Positions 8,693 through 17,900 of a DNA stretch of 64,000 nt are shown here, in pieces (position 1 is the first letter of the stretch; each line of letters starts with the position of its first letter). This DNA is from Segetibacter sp. GTDB lineage: Bacteria; Bacteroidota; Bacteroidia; Chitinophagales; Chitinophagaceae. The position numbers and the translations under genes are program-made. Below the pieces are notes generated by a model. It was not told the origin of the DNA, made no database searches, and saw only the letters and a program-made list of their open reading frames with translations. The DNA is taken from the NCBI GenBank assembly GCA_028288485.1, contig JAQBNO010000021.1, positions 1-64,000 of the forward strand, read 5' to 3'.

Positions 8693-10378
8693 ATGAAACG
8701 GGTCATCTTCCTTCTGCTTTTAACTGTAACTGCTGCGCTATTTATATTTCTTAAAAACCCAGCTGCAGTTAAAAAGAATAAACGCCCTAATATTATTGTA
8801 ATACTTGCCGATGACCTGGGATTTTCTGATGTTGGCTGTTATGGGGGAGAAATTCGCACACCTAATATCGACTACCTCGCCGCAAATGGTTTAAGATTTA
8901 AGCAATTCTACAATACGTCGCGTTGTTGTCCTACCCGAGCCGCTTTATTAACAGGATTATATAATCACGATGCAGGTATAGGAGAGATGACTGAAGACCG
9001 CCACCTGCCAGGCTACCGAGGACACATTACAGAAAATGCAGTTACAATAGCCGAAGTGCTCAAGGCGACAGGTTATCATACGGGTATGGTGGGTAAATGG
9101 CATGTATCTAATACAATAGAACAAAAAGGGGCACAAGCTCAATCTGACTGGTTAACGCATAAAACCAACTATCCTGCTTTTTCTCCCCTCGAACAATATC
9201 CTGTTAACAGGGGCTTCGAAAAATACTATGGGAATATTTGGGGTGTCGTTGATTTTTTTGATCCCTTCAGCCTGGTAAACGGAACAACACCCGTGACCAG
9301 TGTTCCTGCAGGCTATTACCATACTGACGCCATCAATGATACGGCGGTGGCTTATATAAAAGAATTCAGTAAAGAAGAGAAACCCTTTTTTCTTTACGTA
9401 GCTGAAACTGCACCTCATTGGCCGCTGCATGCTTTGCCGGAAGATATTGAAAAATATAAGGCTACTTACACAGGGGGATGGGACGTAATCCGCGAAGCAC
9501 GTTATAAAAAGATGGTTAACCTGGGTCTAGTAGATCCGGTAAAAGCACCTCTTTCACCCCGGTGGAAAAACGACCTGACATGGGAACAGAACCCGGATAA
9601 AGAATGGGATGCAAGAGCGATGGCCGTGCATGCAGCAATGATCGACCGGATGGACCAGGGCATAGGAAGAATTATAAATGCTTTGAAAGAGGCAGGTGAA
9701 CTTGAAAACACTTTGATCCTTTTTTTAAGTGATAATGGCGCCAGCCCTGAAAATTCAGCCGGTTATGGTGCAGGTTTCGACCGTCCCGGTGAGACACGTA
9801 ATGGTCAAAAGATCAGTTTCTCGGTAAAAAAGGATGTAATGCCGGGAGGCGAAACCACTTTTGCTTCAATCGGCGATCGCTGGTCCAATGTAGCGAATAC
9901 CCCTTATCAATATTGGAAAATTGAATCTTATGAAGGCGGTATTCACACACCGCTCATCGCTTTCTGGCCCAAGGGAATTACTGTAAAGAACGGGAGTTTT
10001 ATAAACCAACCCGGACATGTTATGGATTTTATGGCGACCGTAGTTGAGATCACGGGCGCCAAATATCCAACCGAGTTTAACGGAAATAAAATAACGCCGA
10101 TGGAAGGTTCGAGTTTAGCACCGGTTTTTAAGGGAAAACGTTGGGGCGGACACAAGGTTTTGTTTAACGAACACTTCGGTGCAAAATACGTGCGCACAGA
10201 AGAGTGGAAGTTAGTGGCGCGTCCCCGCGAGAAATGGCATTTATACCAAATAAATAAGGATGAAACGGAAATGAATGACGTTGCCGACAGATTTCCCGCA
10301 ATAGTGACACAACTGGATAGTTTATGGAATGATTGGGCAAACAAGCATAATGTACTGCCGAAAACAAAGGGCAGGTAA
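8693..10378 (+). CDS. arylsulfatase (type I, formylglycine-dependent)
   Basis: A 561-residue secreted sulfatase. A hydrophobic segment at residues 4-20 is a signal peptide or signal anchor. The metal-binding start is RPNIIVILADDLG (Asp40, Asp41). The activating motif Cys78-Cys-Pro-Thr-Arg82 fits C-x-P-x-R, so Cys78 should be converted to formylglycine; no maturase gene is in the window. GKWH (134-137) and the later SDNG motif supply further active-site residues. Its C-terminus is unlike the remnant at 4177-4592, so the two are different sulfatase subfamilies. Typical substrates are sulfated polysaccharides or small sulfate esters; the exact one is unknown. It is apparently transcribed alone. 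Confidence 0.93.
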   Translation: MKRVIFLLLLTVTAALFIFLKNPAAVKKNKRPNIIVILADDLGFSDVGCYGGEIRTPNIDYLAANGLRFKQFYNTSRCCPTRAALLTGLYNHDAGIGEMTEDRHLPGYRGHITENAVTIAEVLKATGYHTGMVGKWHVSNTIEQKGAQAQSDWLTHKTNYPAFSPLEQYPVNRGFEKYYGNIWGVVDFFDPFSLVNGTTPVTSVPAGYYHTDAINDTAVAYIKEFSKEEKPFFLYVAETAPHWPLHALPEDIEKYKATYTGGWDVIREARYKKMVNLGLVDPVKAPLSPRWKNDLTWEQNPDKEWDARAMAVHAAMIDRMDQGIGRIINALKEAGELENTLILFLSDNGASPENSAGYGAGFDRPGETRNGQKISFSVKKDVMPGGETTFASIGDRWSNVANTPYQYWKIESYEGGIHTPLIAFWPKGITVKNGSFINQPGHVMDFMATVVEITGAKYPTEFNGNKITPMEGSSLAPVFKGKRWGGHKVLFNEHFGAKYVRTEEWKLVARPREKWHLYQINKDETEMNDVADRFPAIVTQLDSLWNDWANKHNVLPKTKGR

Positions 10379-10490
10379 GGCGTCTTGGTGGCACTTAGTG
10401 AAGTAGCAAATGCGGGTACTTAACAAGCCAGGAAAGTTTCTTACTAAGCCGGTTTTTTCTTTTGGGACCATCTGTAGAAATTCTATTCGC

Positions 10491-10514
10491 CATTGTTGTG
10501 TCACTCACTTGTAC
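10491..10514 (+). repeat. dispersed intergenic repeat, class I copy
   Basis: CATTGTTGTGTCACTC then ACTTGTAC, 112 bases downstream of the sulfatase stop and in its sense direction. One base differs from the copy at 92-115 (CATTG for CATCG). Confidence 0.85.
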
Positions 10515-10652
10515 CGTTGTTTTACTACTCGTCGCTAAAAAACTGCGCATTGGTACCTTGTATAAAAATATGAGAGCATGGCTATAATGCTCGTTTACCA
10601 GCCTCTTATAAATCTTTGGATCCAGGTTTGCCTATCGTCGCAAAATATCATT

Positions 10653-11025
10653 ATGAAAAAGCTATTGTTCTTCGTTTTATTAGTTGTGGGTGTTAGTTTT
10701 GCTAGCCGGGCCCGGTGGAAATTCTATTACTATCCTTCTTCCAACACTTATTAGGATGTAAGCCAAAAGCGGTACGTATACCAAGACAATGGGAGTTGGA
10801 CACCAGGTGACCGTGTTACCTGTTAGCATCAGGACAGTTAACGGGCCTCGTTATATCGTGTATAATCAAACTCCTGATGTTTGGATACAAAATGAAACCC
10901 ATGTAAAAAAATACAAAGCGCCTAAACAAAAACATTATCCTAAAGGAAAGGCATACCGTTACAAAGGATCCAATTCACACAAGAGCGAGGGAGACAAGGG
11001 GAAAGGCAAAAATGGTAAGCACTAA
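10653..11025 (+). pseudogene. broken small secreted protein
   Basis: An ATG at 10653 opens a signal peptide (MKKLLFFVLLVVGVSFASRA) and a Tyr-rich start (WKFYYYPSSNTY). An in-frame TAG follows at about 10752. The frame then continues as DVSQKRYVYQDNGSWTPGD before a second shift into the frame that runs to 11025 (LPVSIRTVNGPRYIVYNQ, DVWIQNETHVKKYK and a Lys/Gly-rich tail). Joined together these parts give a plausible protein of about 120 residues resembling small exported Chitinophagaceae proteins of unknown function. A strong terminator follows at 11048. One stop plus one frameshift indicates recent inactivation, unless these are sequencing errors. Confidence 0.65.
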
Positions 11026-11047
11026 AATTTAGAAAATTGCAATTATA

Positions 11048-11078
11048 AAAAAGACCCTCACACGATGAGGGTCTTTTT
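11048..11078 (+). terminator. rho-independent terminator
   Basis: Stem AAAAAGACCCTCA / TGAGGGTCTTTTT with a 5-base loop (CACGA) and a T run, directly after the broken small gene. It can also work for the minus-strand gene ending at 11204. Confidence 0.85.
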
Positions 11079-11203
11079 GTTATACGTACCTTTTGTATAA
11101 CCATAAAGTGTAAAACAAAAAAGCATTCCTGACTGGTTAATTGCCCCGGTTTTCGTCTTTAATATTAGTAATACAGTTGTTTGTGCGCAAGTTGGCCAAA
11201 AAC

Positions 11204-11515
11204 TTAGAGTTTCGATTCACCCATAGGAAGTTTAACTTCCTCGCCGGGAAATGAAAAATTGTTGTTGACAAAATTATTTTTCAGGGATTTTACTTTTGTA
11301 ATTCCTTCCGGGTTTATAGATATAGCAATTTTATCAAGTTGCTTGATATTAATCAGCTTTTCTGCTGCCAGGGCTTCCAAATGTTTTTGAATTAACGACC
11401 AGTCTTGCGTTTGCCTTAATATAATTTCATGAGGCGTACATAAATAAGTATGTGGAGACGGGTCTGACTTGACGATTTCATAGATAGTTGACAGGGTTTG
11501 ATAGCAGGCTTCCAT
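11204..11515 (-). CDS. hypothetical protein, possible winged-helix-like fold
   Basis: A 103-residue soluble protein not recognised as a named family. Residues about 25-75 read like a small helix-turn-helix module (helices around WSLIQKHLEALAAEKLI, then a beta-like INPEGITKVKSL). No signal peptide or membrane segment is present. It stands alone, convergent with the region holding the terminator at 11048. Start chosen at the first ATG (MEACYQTLSTIYEIV). Probably a real gene because of length and composition, but the function is open. Confidence 0.55.
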   Translation of the reverse strand: MEACYQTLSTIYEIVKSDPSPHTYLCTPHEIILRQTQDWSLIQKHLEALAAEKLINIKQLDKIAISINPEGITKVKSLKNNFVNNNFSFPGEEVKLPMGESKL

Positions 11516-11736
11516 CGATTAAAAATACTTCAAAATCCTGCGTTTTCAATTAAAGTGGCCTAAATAGTTGTCAACATTAATATATGTATGCACCGCGATT
11601 TTGTTAGTAACTATGCCTCGAACTGGGCTACAACTTAATTTTTTTTATCCGTCGTTTACTTAGCAGTTAAGTTTACGCGCTCTGGCATATATACTATTAT
11701 GCTTAATATTGCTGTGTCAGCATAAGAACGAACGGT

Positions 11737-12159
11737 ATGAAAATACATCAGCAAACAATAAGGCTTTCGGAACGAAGGAGAGGCTTTCACCTTATTACAA
11801 AAGAAATTATAGGTGCACTTCCTGGAATATCAGAAATAAGAACAGGCATGTGCCAGGTTTTTATCCAGCATACTTCTGCTTCGTTAACCATTAATGAAAA
11901 TGCCGACCCTTCTGTAAGAAAAGACTTTGAAACGTATTTTAATAAAGCAGTGCGGGAAAATGATCCTGATTATATTCATACCGATGAAGGATCCGACGAC
12001 ATGCCCGCGCATTTAAAAGCAGCAATCCTGGGGTCTTCTGTGTTGATTCCTATACGCAACGGCAAGCTGGCCTTTGGAACATGGCAGGGCATTTATTTGT
12101 GTGAACACCGGAATTCCGGGGGGGCAAGAAATTTCGTCATTACCGCATGGGGTGAATAA
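11737..12159 (+). CDS. YjbQ/UPF0047 family protein (secondary thiamine-phosphate synthase-like)
   Basis: A 140-residue cytoplasmic protein covering the whole UPF0047 fold. Conserved features are the QVFIQHTSASLTINENADP segment, DDMPAHLKA, GKLAFGTWQGIYLCEHR and a C-terminal ITAWGE. Family members such as E. coli YjbQ show weak thiamine-phosphate synthase activity when overproduced; the true role is unclear. The ATG at 11737 (MKIHQQTIRL) fits the family start, so the longer frame from 11709 is not used. It is followed by a strong bidirectional terminator. Confidence 0.9.
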   Translation: MKIHQQTIRLSERRRGFHLITKEIIGALPGISEIRTGMCQVFIQHTSASLTINENADPSVRKDFETYFNKAVRENDPDYIHTDEGSDDMPAHLKAAILGSSVLIPIRNGKLAFGTWQGIYLCEHRNSGGARNFVITAWGE

Positions 12160-12172
12160 CAGGTTATAAAAT

Positions 12173-12204
12173 AAATAGGTCTGGCATTAAAGCCAGACCT
12201 ATTT
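12173..12204. terminator. bidirectional rho-independent terminator
   Basis: Perfect 13-base arms (AAATAGGTCTGGC / GCCAGACCTATTT) with a 6-base loop, between the convergent yjbQ-like and DUF1080 genes. Confidence 0.88.
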
Positions 12205-12225
12205 AAAACACAGAAAGTGCATCTT

Positions 12226-13200
12226 TTATTTTGCAGGGGTTAATACAATGTTTCTGAACTCAATAGGTCCATGGTCGCCTTGCAACAGTAAGGGCCCTGG
12301 TTCGCCCTCTTTACTATCAAGCGCACCACCAGTGATGCCCGGAATTTCCTGGTTGCAGACAACAGTCTTGCCGTTAGCGACAACTGTAATCATTCGTCCT
12401 ATAAGTGTAACATCGTATGATTGCCACTCACCGGCTTCCTTTGCCACCATTTCGCTGGGTGAAACAAATCCGTATACAGCACCCAACTGGTCTTTAAGTG
12501 GTTCTAACCCTTTACTGTCTGCAATCTGTAATTCGTATCTTCCCCTAAGATAAACTCCGCTGTTGCTGCCTTTGTCATATCTAAATTCAATGTGCAACTT
12601 AAAGTCGGTGAAGCGTTCGTCTGTCACAAGGTTAGAACCGGATTTTGGGCTTCTCAGAATGCCGTTTTCCGCTTTCCACTGGTTTTCGCCCATAGCATGC
12701 CAACCTTTCAGATCTGTGCCGCTGAACAACTTAACCGGTTTCCCCCACGCAGGTTCACCCTGTCGACGAAGGGAGGGTGCCCGGACACCTGTCCAGTTAT
12801 AAGTTTTCCCGTCGGGCAGCAGGATAGAGCCGCCCAGGTTATTTCCTTGCAGGGTACCTTCCACTGAAAGATCATTCCCGGTCTCCCATTGGGGCGGGAT
12901 TGAAAAACTCATCTTTCCACCGCTAAAATTAACCTTTGAAATAGGTCGTGCACTTCCACTTGAACCAACAAAGTCACCTACCAGTGTATGCAACCCTGAA
13001 TGCCGCACTTCCAGCCACGATGGAATTTCTTTTCCCTGCATATTAATGGTAATATCCCACCGGCCCTCAAGAGTGGAGGAATCGGCATTCTCATTGCCAA
13101 CCTCGTTTGCTTGCGCAGATGAAGCCCCTAAAAACACAAATAAAACTGCTTGTGCGAGGTTTCGGGAAATGCGGAGAATAATAACTGAAAAACTTTTCAT
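12226..13200 (-). CDS. secreted DUF1080 protein (3-keto-disaccharide hydrolase-like)
   Basis: 324 residues when started at the ATG at 13200 (MKSFSVIILRISRNLAQ), which opens a signal peptide ending near the AQANE site. An ATG seven codons upstream (13221) is possible, but a promoter-like TACTTTC box sits only a few bases before it. Residues about 30-130 form a beta domain. Residues about 140-322 are DUF1080: LFSGTDLKGWH, then FRYDKGSNSGVYLRGRYELQI and the closing GPIEFRNI. This concanavalin-like family includes enzymes acting on 3-keto sugars. The much longer open frame to 13413 is a spurious N-terminal extension. Probably periplasmic and active on glycans. Confidence 0.88.
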   Translation of the reverse strand: MKSFSVIILRISRNLAQAVLFVFLGASSAQANEVGNENADSSTLEGRWDITINMQGKEIPSWLEVRHSGLHTLVGDFVGSSGSARPISKVNFSGGKMSFSIPPQWETGNDLSVEGTLQGNNLGGSILLPDGKTYNWTGVRAPSLRRQGEPAWGKPVKLFSGTDLKGWHAMGENQWKAENGILRSPKSGSNLVTDERFTDFKLHIEFRYDKGSNSGVYLRGRYELQIADSKGLEPLKDQLGAVYGFVSPSEMVAKEAGEWQSYDVTLIGRMITVVANGKTVVCNQEIPGITGGALDSKEGEPGPLLLQGDHGPIEFRNIVLTPAK

Positions 13201-13504
13201 ATGGTTTGTTTTAGTGTTCATGGTTTTGAAAGTACAATAAATGACCGGATTGGAAAAAAGTCTAAAGAAAAAAATGGTAGAAAAATTCGAAAGCGGTATT
13301 CGAAAGCGGTAAAAGTGGGAGAAGCAAAATTGCAGAGTGAAAATCTGCCGATAAACGGAGCGTCGCAAGTAAAGGAAAATGAACGATGAACTGCCGGCTC
13401 CCAAAAAAAACATAATTAAGAAGGGAGATGCTGTTTATACTTCTTCGACTGTTCGAAAAAGGGTAGAGGAAAGTCTTTCTGCTTCCTCCCCAGAAATCAT
13501 CCTA

Positions 13505-13966
13505 TTAAAATAAATTTAATTTGTGCTTGCCTTCATATGTGAAAGGGATTGTAACGTAGAAACCGCCTTTACCAACCCTTGTGCTTCCTTTGGCGCCAAT
13601 GAGCACCTCTTTACTTAGAAATAGATTTAGGGAGTTCGTTAGGATATTTTTCATGTCTACATCAAAGCTGGCGGGTAAGGTAAATTCAGAAGCCTGGGGA
13701 ATTCGCATTGTTGTGTCCAACACAAATTTTCCTAAAAGGACACTATTGAGATAAATGTCTGAATCTACCTTTTTAAGATCTACGCCGTAACTATTGGGAT
13801 TAAAAAAAACAAGGTCCATCGATACCCTCGACTTCGTTGCACCGAAACCTTCCACTTTAAAATTTTTAATATCCCTGTAATCAAAAGCCTGCGGCTTTTG
13901 ACAGGAAGTAGTAATGCCCAAAATCAGGACCGCGAGGAGGGGGAGGAGCTTTGTCATAAATTCCAT
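13505..13966 (-). CDS. LEA type 2 family lipoprotein
   Basis: 153 residues with a lipobox (GITTSC, Cys22), so a membrane-anchored periplasmic or outer-membrane lipoprotein. Residues about 35-150 form a single LEA14/WHy-like immunoglobulin-type beta sandwich: VSMDLVFFNPNSYGVDLKKV, then IYLNSVLLGKFVLD. The function of bacterial LEA14-like proteins is not settled; a protective or lipid-related role is often suggested. The start may instead be Met4 (13957). It stands alone. Confidence 0.82.
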   Translation of the reverse strand: MEFMTKLLPLLAVLILGITTSCQKPQAFDYRDIKNFKVEGFGATKSRVSMDLVFFNPNSYGVDLKKVDSDIYLNSVLLGKFVLDTTMRIPQASEFTLPASFDVDMKNILTNSLNLFLSKEVLIGAKGSTRVGKGGFYVTIPFTYEGKHKLNLF

Positions 13967-14033
13967 TTATTGCAAAATAAAGGACTTTAAGGTTATACGG
14001 AGGAAAAACAAGCTTAAAACCTCTATATTTGTT

Positions 14034-14103
14034 ACTAATATTTTTAGAATTCAGGCCTCCGCAATCCAATCTTTTTAATAATATCCATGACTAATATTTT
14101 TAG
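14034..14103. repeat. short direct repeat, two copies
   Basis: ACTAATATTTTTAG occurs at 14034-14047 and again at 14090-14103, 56 bases apart, in the AT-rich region between the divergent LEA lipoprotein and WbqC-like genes. It may be a regulator binding pair or chance in AT-rich DNA. Confidence 0.4.
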
Positions 14104-14248
14104 TTAAGTATAATTGAAATAACGCATTGCTGGCCATACGTTTATGTGTATTAATTAATATATTAAATAGAGCAACTTTATAGCAGTTTAGGCTTTATAA
14201 CAGCTCTGCATCCGGATTTACGAAGCCCTCCTGTAAAAACAAATAATT

Positions 14249-14872
14249 ATGTCTTTAGTCATTGAAAATCAATTGTTTCCATGTGTAGATTACATTAAAA
14301 AAGTAATTAAAACAAAATATGTGAAATTGGAGCAATGTGAAAGCTTTCAAAAAATGAGTTTTCGCAATCGCTACATCATAGCGGGGGCGAATGGAATAAC
14401 AAGTCTTACCATACCGGTTGCCGGGGGCAGGGAGCAAAAACAATTAATTAAAGAAGTTCAAATAGATTACACAACTAATTGGAATACAATACATTGGAGA
14501 AGTATATGCTCTGCTTATAGCAAGGCGCCATTTTTTGATTACTATGCCTCGGATATTAAGAATTTGATCTTCTCGGAAGAGAAAAAACTTTTTACTCTTA
14601 ATATTAATATTTTAGATTACATCCTTAAGACATTAAATATCAATACGTTAATAGAATATACTTCTAGCTTTCAAAAGGATTATATAGAAGAAGTTGATTG
14701 CAGGAATGAAATTCTTCCAAAGAACTTTCAGACAAACAGGGAGAACTGGACTCCAAAATATTCGCAGGTTTTTGAAGACAGGTTGGGATTTCAGCCAAAT
14801 TTGAGTATACTTGACTTGTTATTCTGCGAAGGACCTAATGCCATACACCTATTGAACTCCAGTGTTAAATAG
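14249..14872 (+). CDS. WbqC-like family protein
   Basis: A 207-residue cytoplasmic protein of the WbqC family. Characteristic blocks are FPCVDYIKKVI near the start, SFRNRYIIAGANGITSLTIP (residues about 33-52), the NWNTIHWRSICSAYSKAPFF segment and the final QVFEDRLGFQPNLSILDLLF. The family is linked to O-antigen and surface glycan loci in proteobacteria and is widely encoded as a stand-alone gene in Bacteroidota. Reaction unknown. A slight overlap with a longer frame of the next gene is resolved by using the later start there. Confidence 0.88.
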   Translation: MSLVIENQLFPCVDYIKKVIKTKYVKLEQCESFQKMSFRNRYIIAGANGITSLTIPVAGGREQKQLIKEVQIDYTTNWNTIHWRSICSAYSKAPFFDYYASDIKNLIFSEEKKLFTLNINILDYILKTLNINTLIEYTSSFQKDYIEEVDCRNEILPKNFQTNRENWTPKYSQVFEDRLGFQPNLSILDLLFCEGPNAIHLLNSSVK

Positions 14873-14954
14873 TTTTCCTCAAGCAGCTATTTGTTCTATA
14901 AATTTATCTTACCAACGACATTTTTTATCCTTCCAATACGTCCACATTCATTTT

Positions 14955-17900
14955 ATGCTCCGAAGCTTGCTGTATACATTTTTCTTACTGTTAGTATTTA
15001 CGGCCGCTGATGCACAGGAGTTGTCAAATAAAGGCAAAGAGTTTTGGGTGGGGTACGGTTATCACCAGGATATGAAAGCTGCAGGAAATGCTTTGAATGA
15101 CCAGGATATGAGGTTGTATTTTACTTCAGATGTAGCCGCCGCAGTAAAAGTAGAAATACCGGGTGTAGGTTGGTCTAAAACGTACCAGGTTACTGCAAAT
15201 GCAGTTACTGAGTCGGACCCGATACCAAAAGATGGTGGACAAGATTCGCGTTTAAATGAAGAAGGGACCTTTAATAGGGGCATACATATAACCAGCAATC
15301 AACCTATTGTTGCCTATGCTCATATATATAGTTCATCGAATTCAGGTGCTTCACTGTTATTTCCGGTTGAAACACTAGGGTCGGATTATTATTCATTGAA
15401 TTTCACACAGAAAGCTAATACTGGTGACGCGCATTCCTGGGCTTTTGTTATTGCAACAGAAGATAATACCGAGGTTGAAATCACTCCTTCTGCAAAAACT
15501 CTTAAGCACAACGCTGGACAAAGTTTTGTTGTTCCATTAAAAAAGGGAGAAATTTTTAACCTGATGGGTGAGACAACAGGTCTTACGGGAGTGGATTTAA
15601 CAGGAACAAGGATCCGTTCGGTACGGAACGGAATTCAAAGTTGTGAAAAAATAGCAGTTTTTTCGGGAGCCGGCCGTGTTTCAATTAATTGTGATAACGC
15701 CGCAGACGCCCCTTCCGCCGACAATCTGATACAACAGGTATTTCCACGGAGTGCCTGGGGAAACAAGTATCTTACTGTTCCTACTGCCAAACTTTCAAAT
15801 AACTATTTCCGCATTGCAGTAAACGATCCCTCTACTGTTGTTACAGTTGGTGGCGTTCGACTTACAAAACTCGAACGCAATTTTTACTATGAGATTATCG
15901 CAAACACACCACAAAGCATTGTTTCGGATAAGCCGGTAATGGTAGCTCAATATATCACTTCGAGTGATGCGAACGGTTCGAAGCCCTGCGGAAATTCATT
16001 TGGTGCCTATGGAGACCCGGAAATGATTTACATAAGTCCGATAGAACAAACAATTGATAAGATAACATTAAACTCAACCAGGCATTATCAAATTGCCTAT
16101 CATTATATTAATGTAATTATTAAATCTTCAGCCGTCCAAAGTTTTAGGTTAGATGGAGTACCGGGGGCTGGTTCTTTTTCGACTCATGCTGGAGATCCTG
16201 CTTTTTCTTTTGCGACGTTTGAAGTTAAGGCAGGCTCTCATAATCTCCGGGCCGATGCCGGATTTAATGCAATTGCCTACGGATATGGAGAAACTGAGTC
16301 GTACGGTTACAATGCCGGTACTAATATAAAAGACTTAAACCGCTTTATTACTATTCAAAACCCCTATAGCCCGGTAGACATTCCTGTTACTTGTAAGAAT
16401 ACTATTTTTTCTCCTTCTCTCACGTTACCTTACCAGCCTTCATCTATCATTTGGGATTTTGCCGACAATCCCAATCTTTCTCCTTCACAAGCAATTCCGA
16501 TAAGCAATCCCGTTGTATCCACGAGTTATGTGAAAGATGGAGTTACTCTGTACGTTTATACTTTGCAAACGCAATTCACATTTAACGGAACCGGTACTTT
16601 TCCTGTTAAGGTCACTACCGATAATTCTTCTGCAAACAGTTGTAACGGCCAACAAGTAAATACTTTTGATATAACTGTGCTCCCGGCACCGATCGCTGAT
16701 TTTACTTACACCCATTCAGGATGTGCCACAGACGCTGCCACTTTTAAAGATGCTTCAACCGATAACGGAAAACCTTTATATAAATGGGTATGGGATTTTG
16801 GAGATGGACCTGCAGATACAAGGCAAAATCCGCCAAAAACTTTTTCTGCTGCAGCAACCTATAATGTGAAATTAACCGCGATAAATGATATTGGCTGTTT
16901 CGGAGAAACTACAAAACCACTTATAATAGATCCACAGCCTGTTGCTGATTTTAATTTTTCTTCGCCGGCCTGTGTTAACAGCCCGGTTACTTTTACCGAC
17001 GCTTCAACAATTCCGTCGGGCAGTATTACCAAATGGTATTGGAATTTCGGCAACGGTAAAACAACGACCGAAACTTCAAAAGCCCCTATAACCAGCATGT
17101 ATGAAACGACGGGACCGAAGAGCGTTTCATTGCAGGTCGAAAACAGTTCCGGCTGTAAAAGTGCAGTAGTTACTAAAAGTATTACCGTATATGCAAGTCC
17201 AACGGTTGATTTTGATTTGGCTGCAGTTTGTTTACCTTCCGGAGTGGCAATGTTTAACAATCTTTCTTCGATTAGTGATGGAACTGCTGCCTCACTCACC
17301 TTTTTATGGAGTTTTGGCGACGGAGGTACTTCTACAGACAAAAATCCTTCCTATCCTTACAAAACTACCGGGCCGTTTAGTGTACTTCTTAAAGCAACTT
17401 CTGCTGCCGGCTGCAGCAAGGATTCAACAAAGATTGTTTCAAATATATACGAACAGCCAAAAGCAGTCTTTACAAATTCAGCTAAGTTATGTGTTCCAGA
17501 CAGCATTTATTTTACCGATAACAGTACTGCATCTAATAGTTCTGTCACGGAATGGAATTGGAGTTTTGGTGATGGAACGACGAGTAAACTTCGAAATCCA
17601 GCCAAAAAATATGCTGCCAAAGGGTCTTACATTGTTACATTATCTATTAGATCTGCCGCAGGCTGTATTTCTCAGACTGAACAAAAAACAATTATTATCA
17701 ATGAAGCTCCTACCGCTGCTTTTGCCATTTCTAACTCTACCTGCGAAAATCAGCCCGTTACAATAACTGATCAATCTAAGGCTAATTCAGGCAGTATTCA
17801 ATCCTGGTCTTGGATTTTTGGCGACGGAACTTCAACCACTAATCAAAGTCCCAATCCTTTTTCAAAAACCTATAGTATCCAGGGTGATTATACAATCAAG

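Noticed and set aside
12226-13413. DUF1080 protein starting at 13413
   Set aside because: The first 64 residues are an implausible Phe-rich extension upstream of the signal peptide; the start at 13200 is used.
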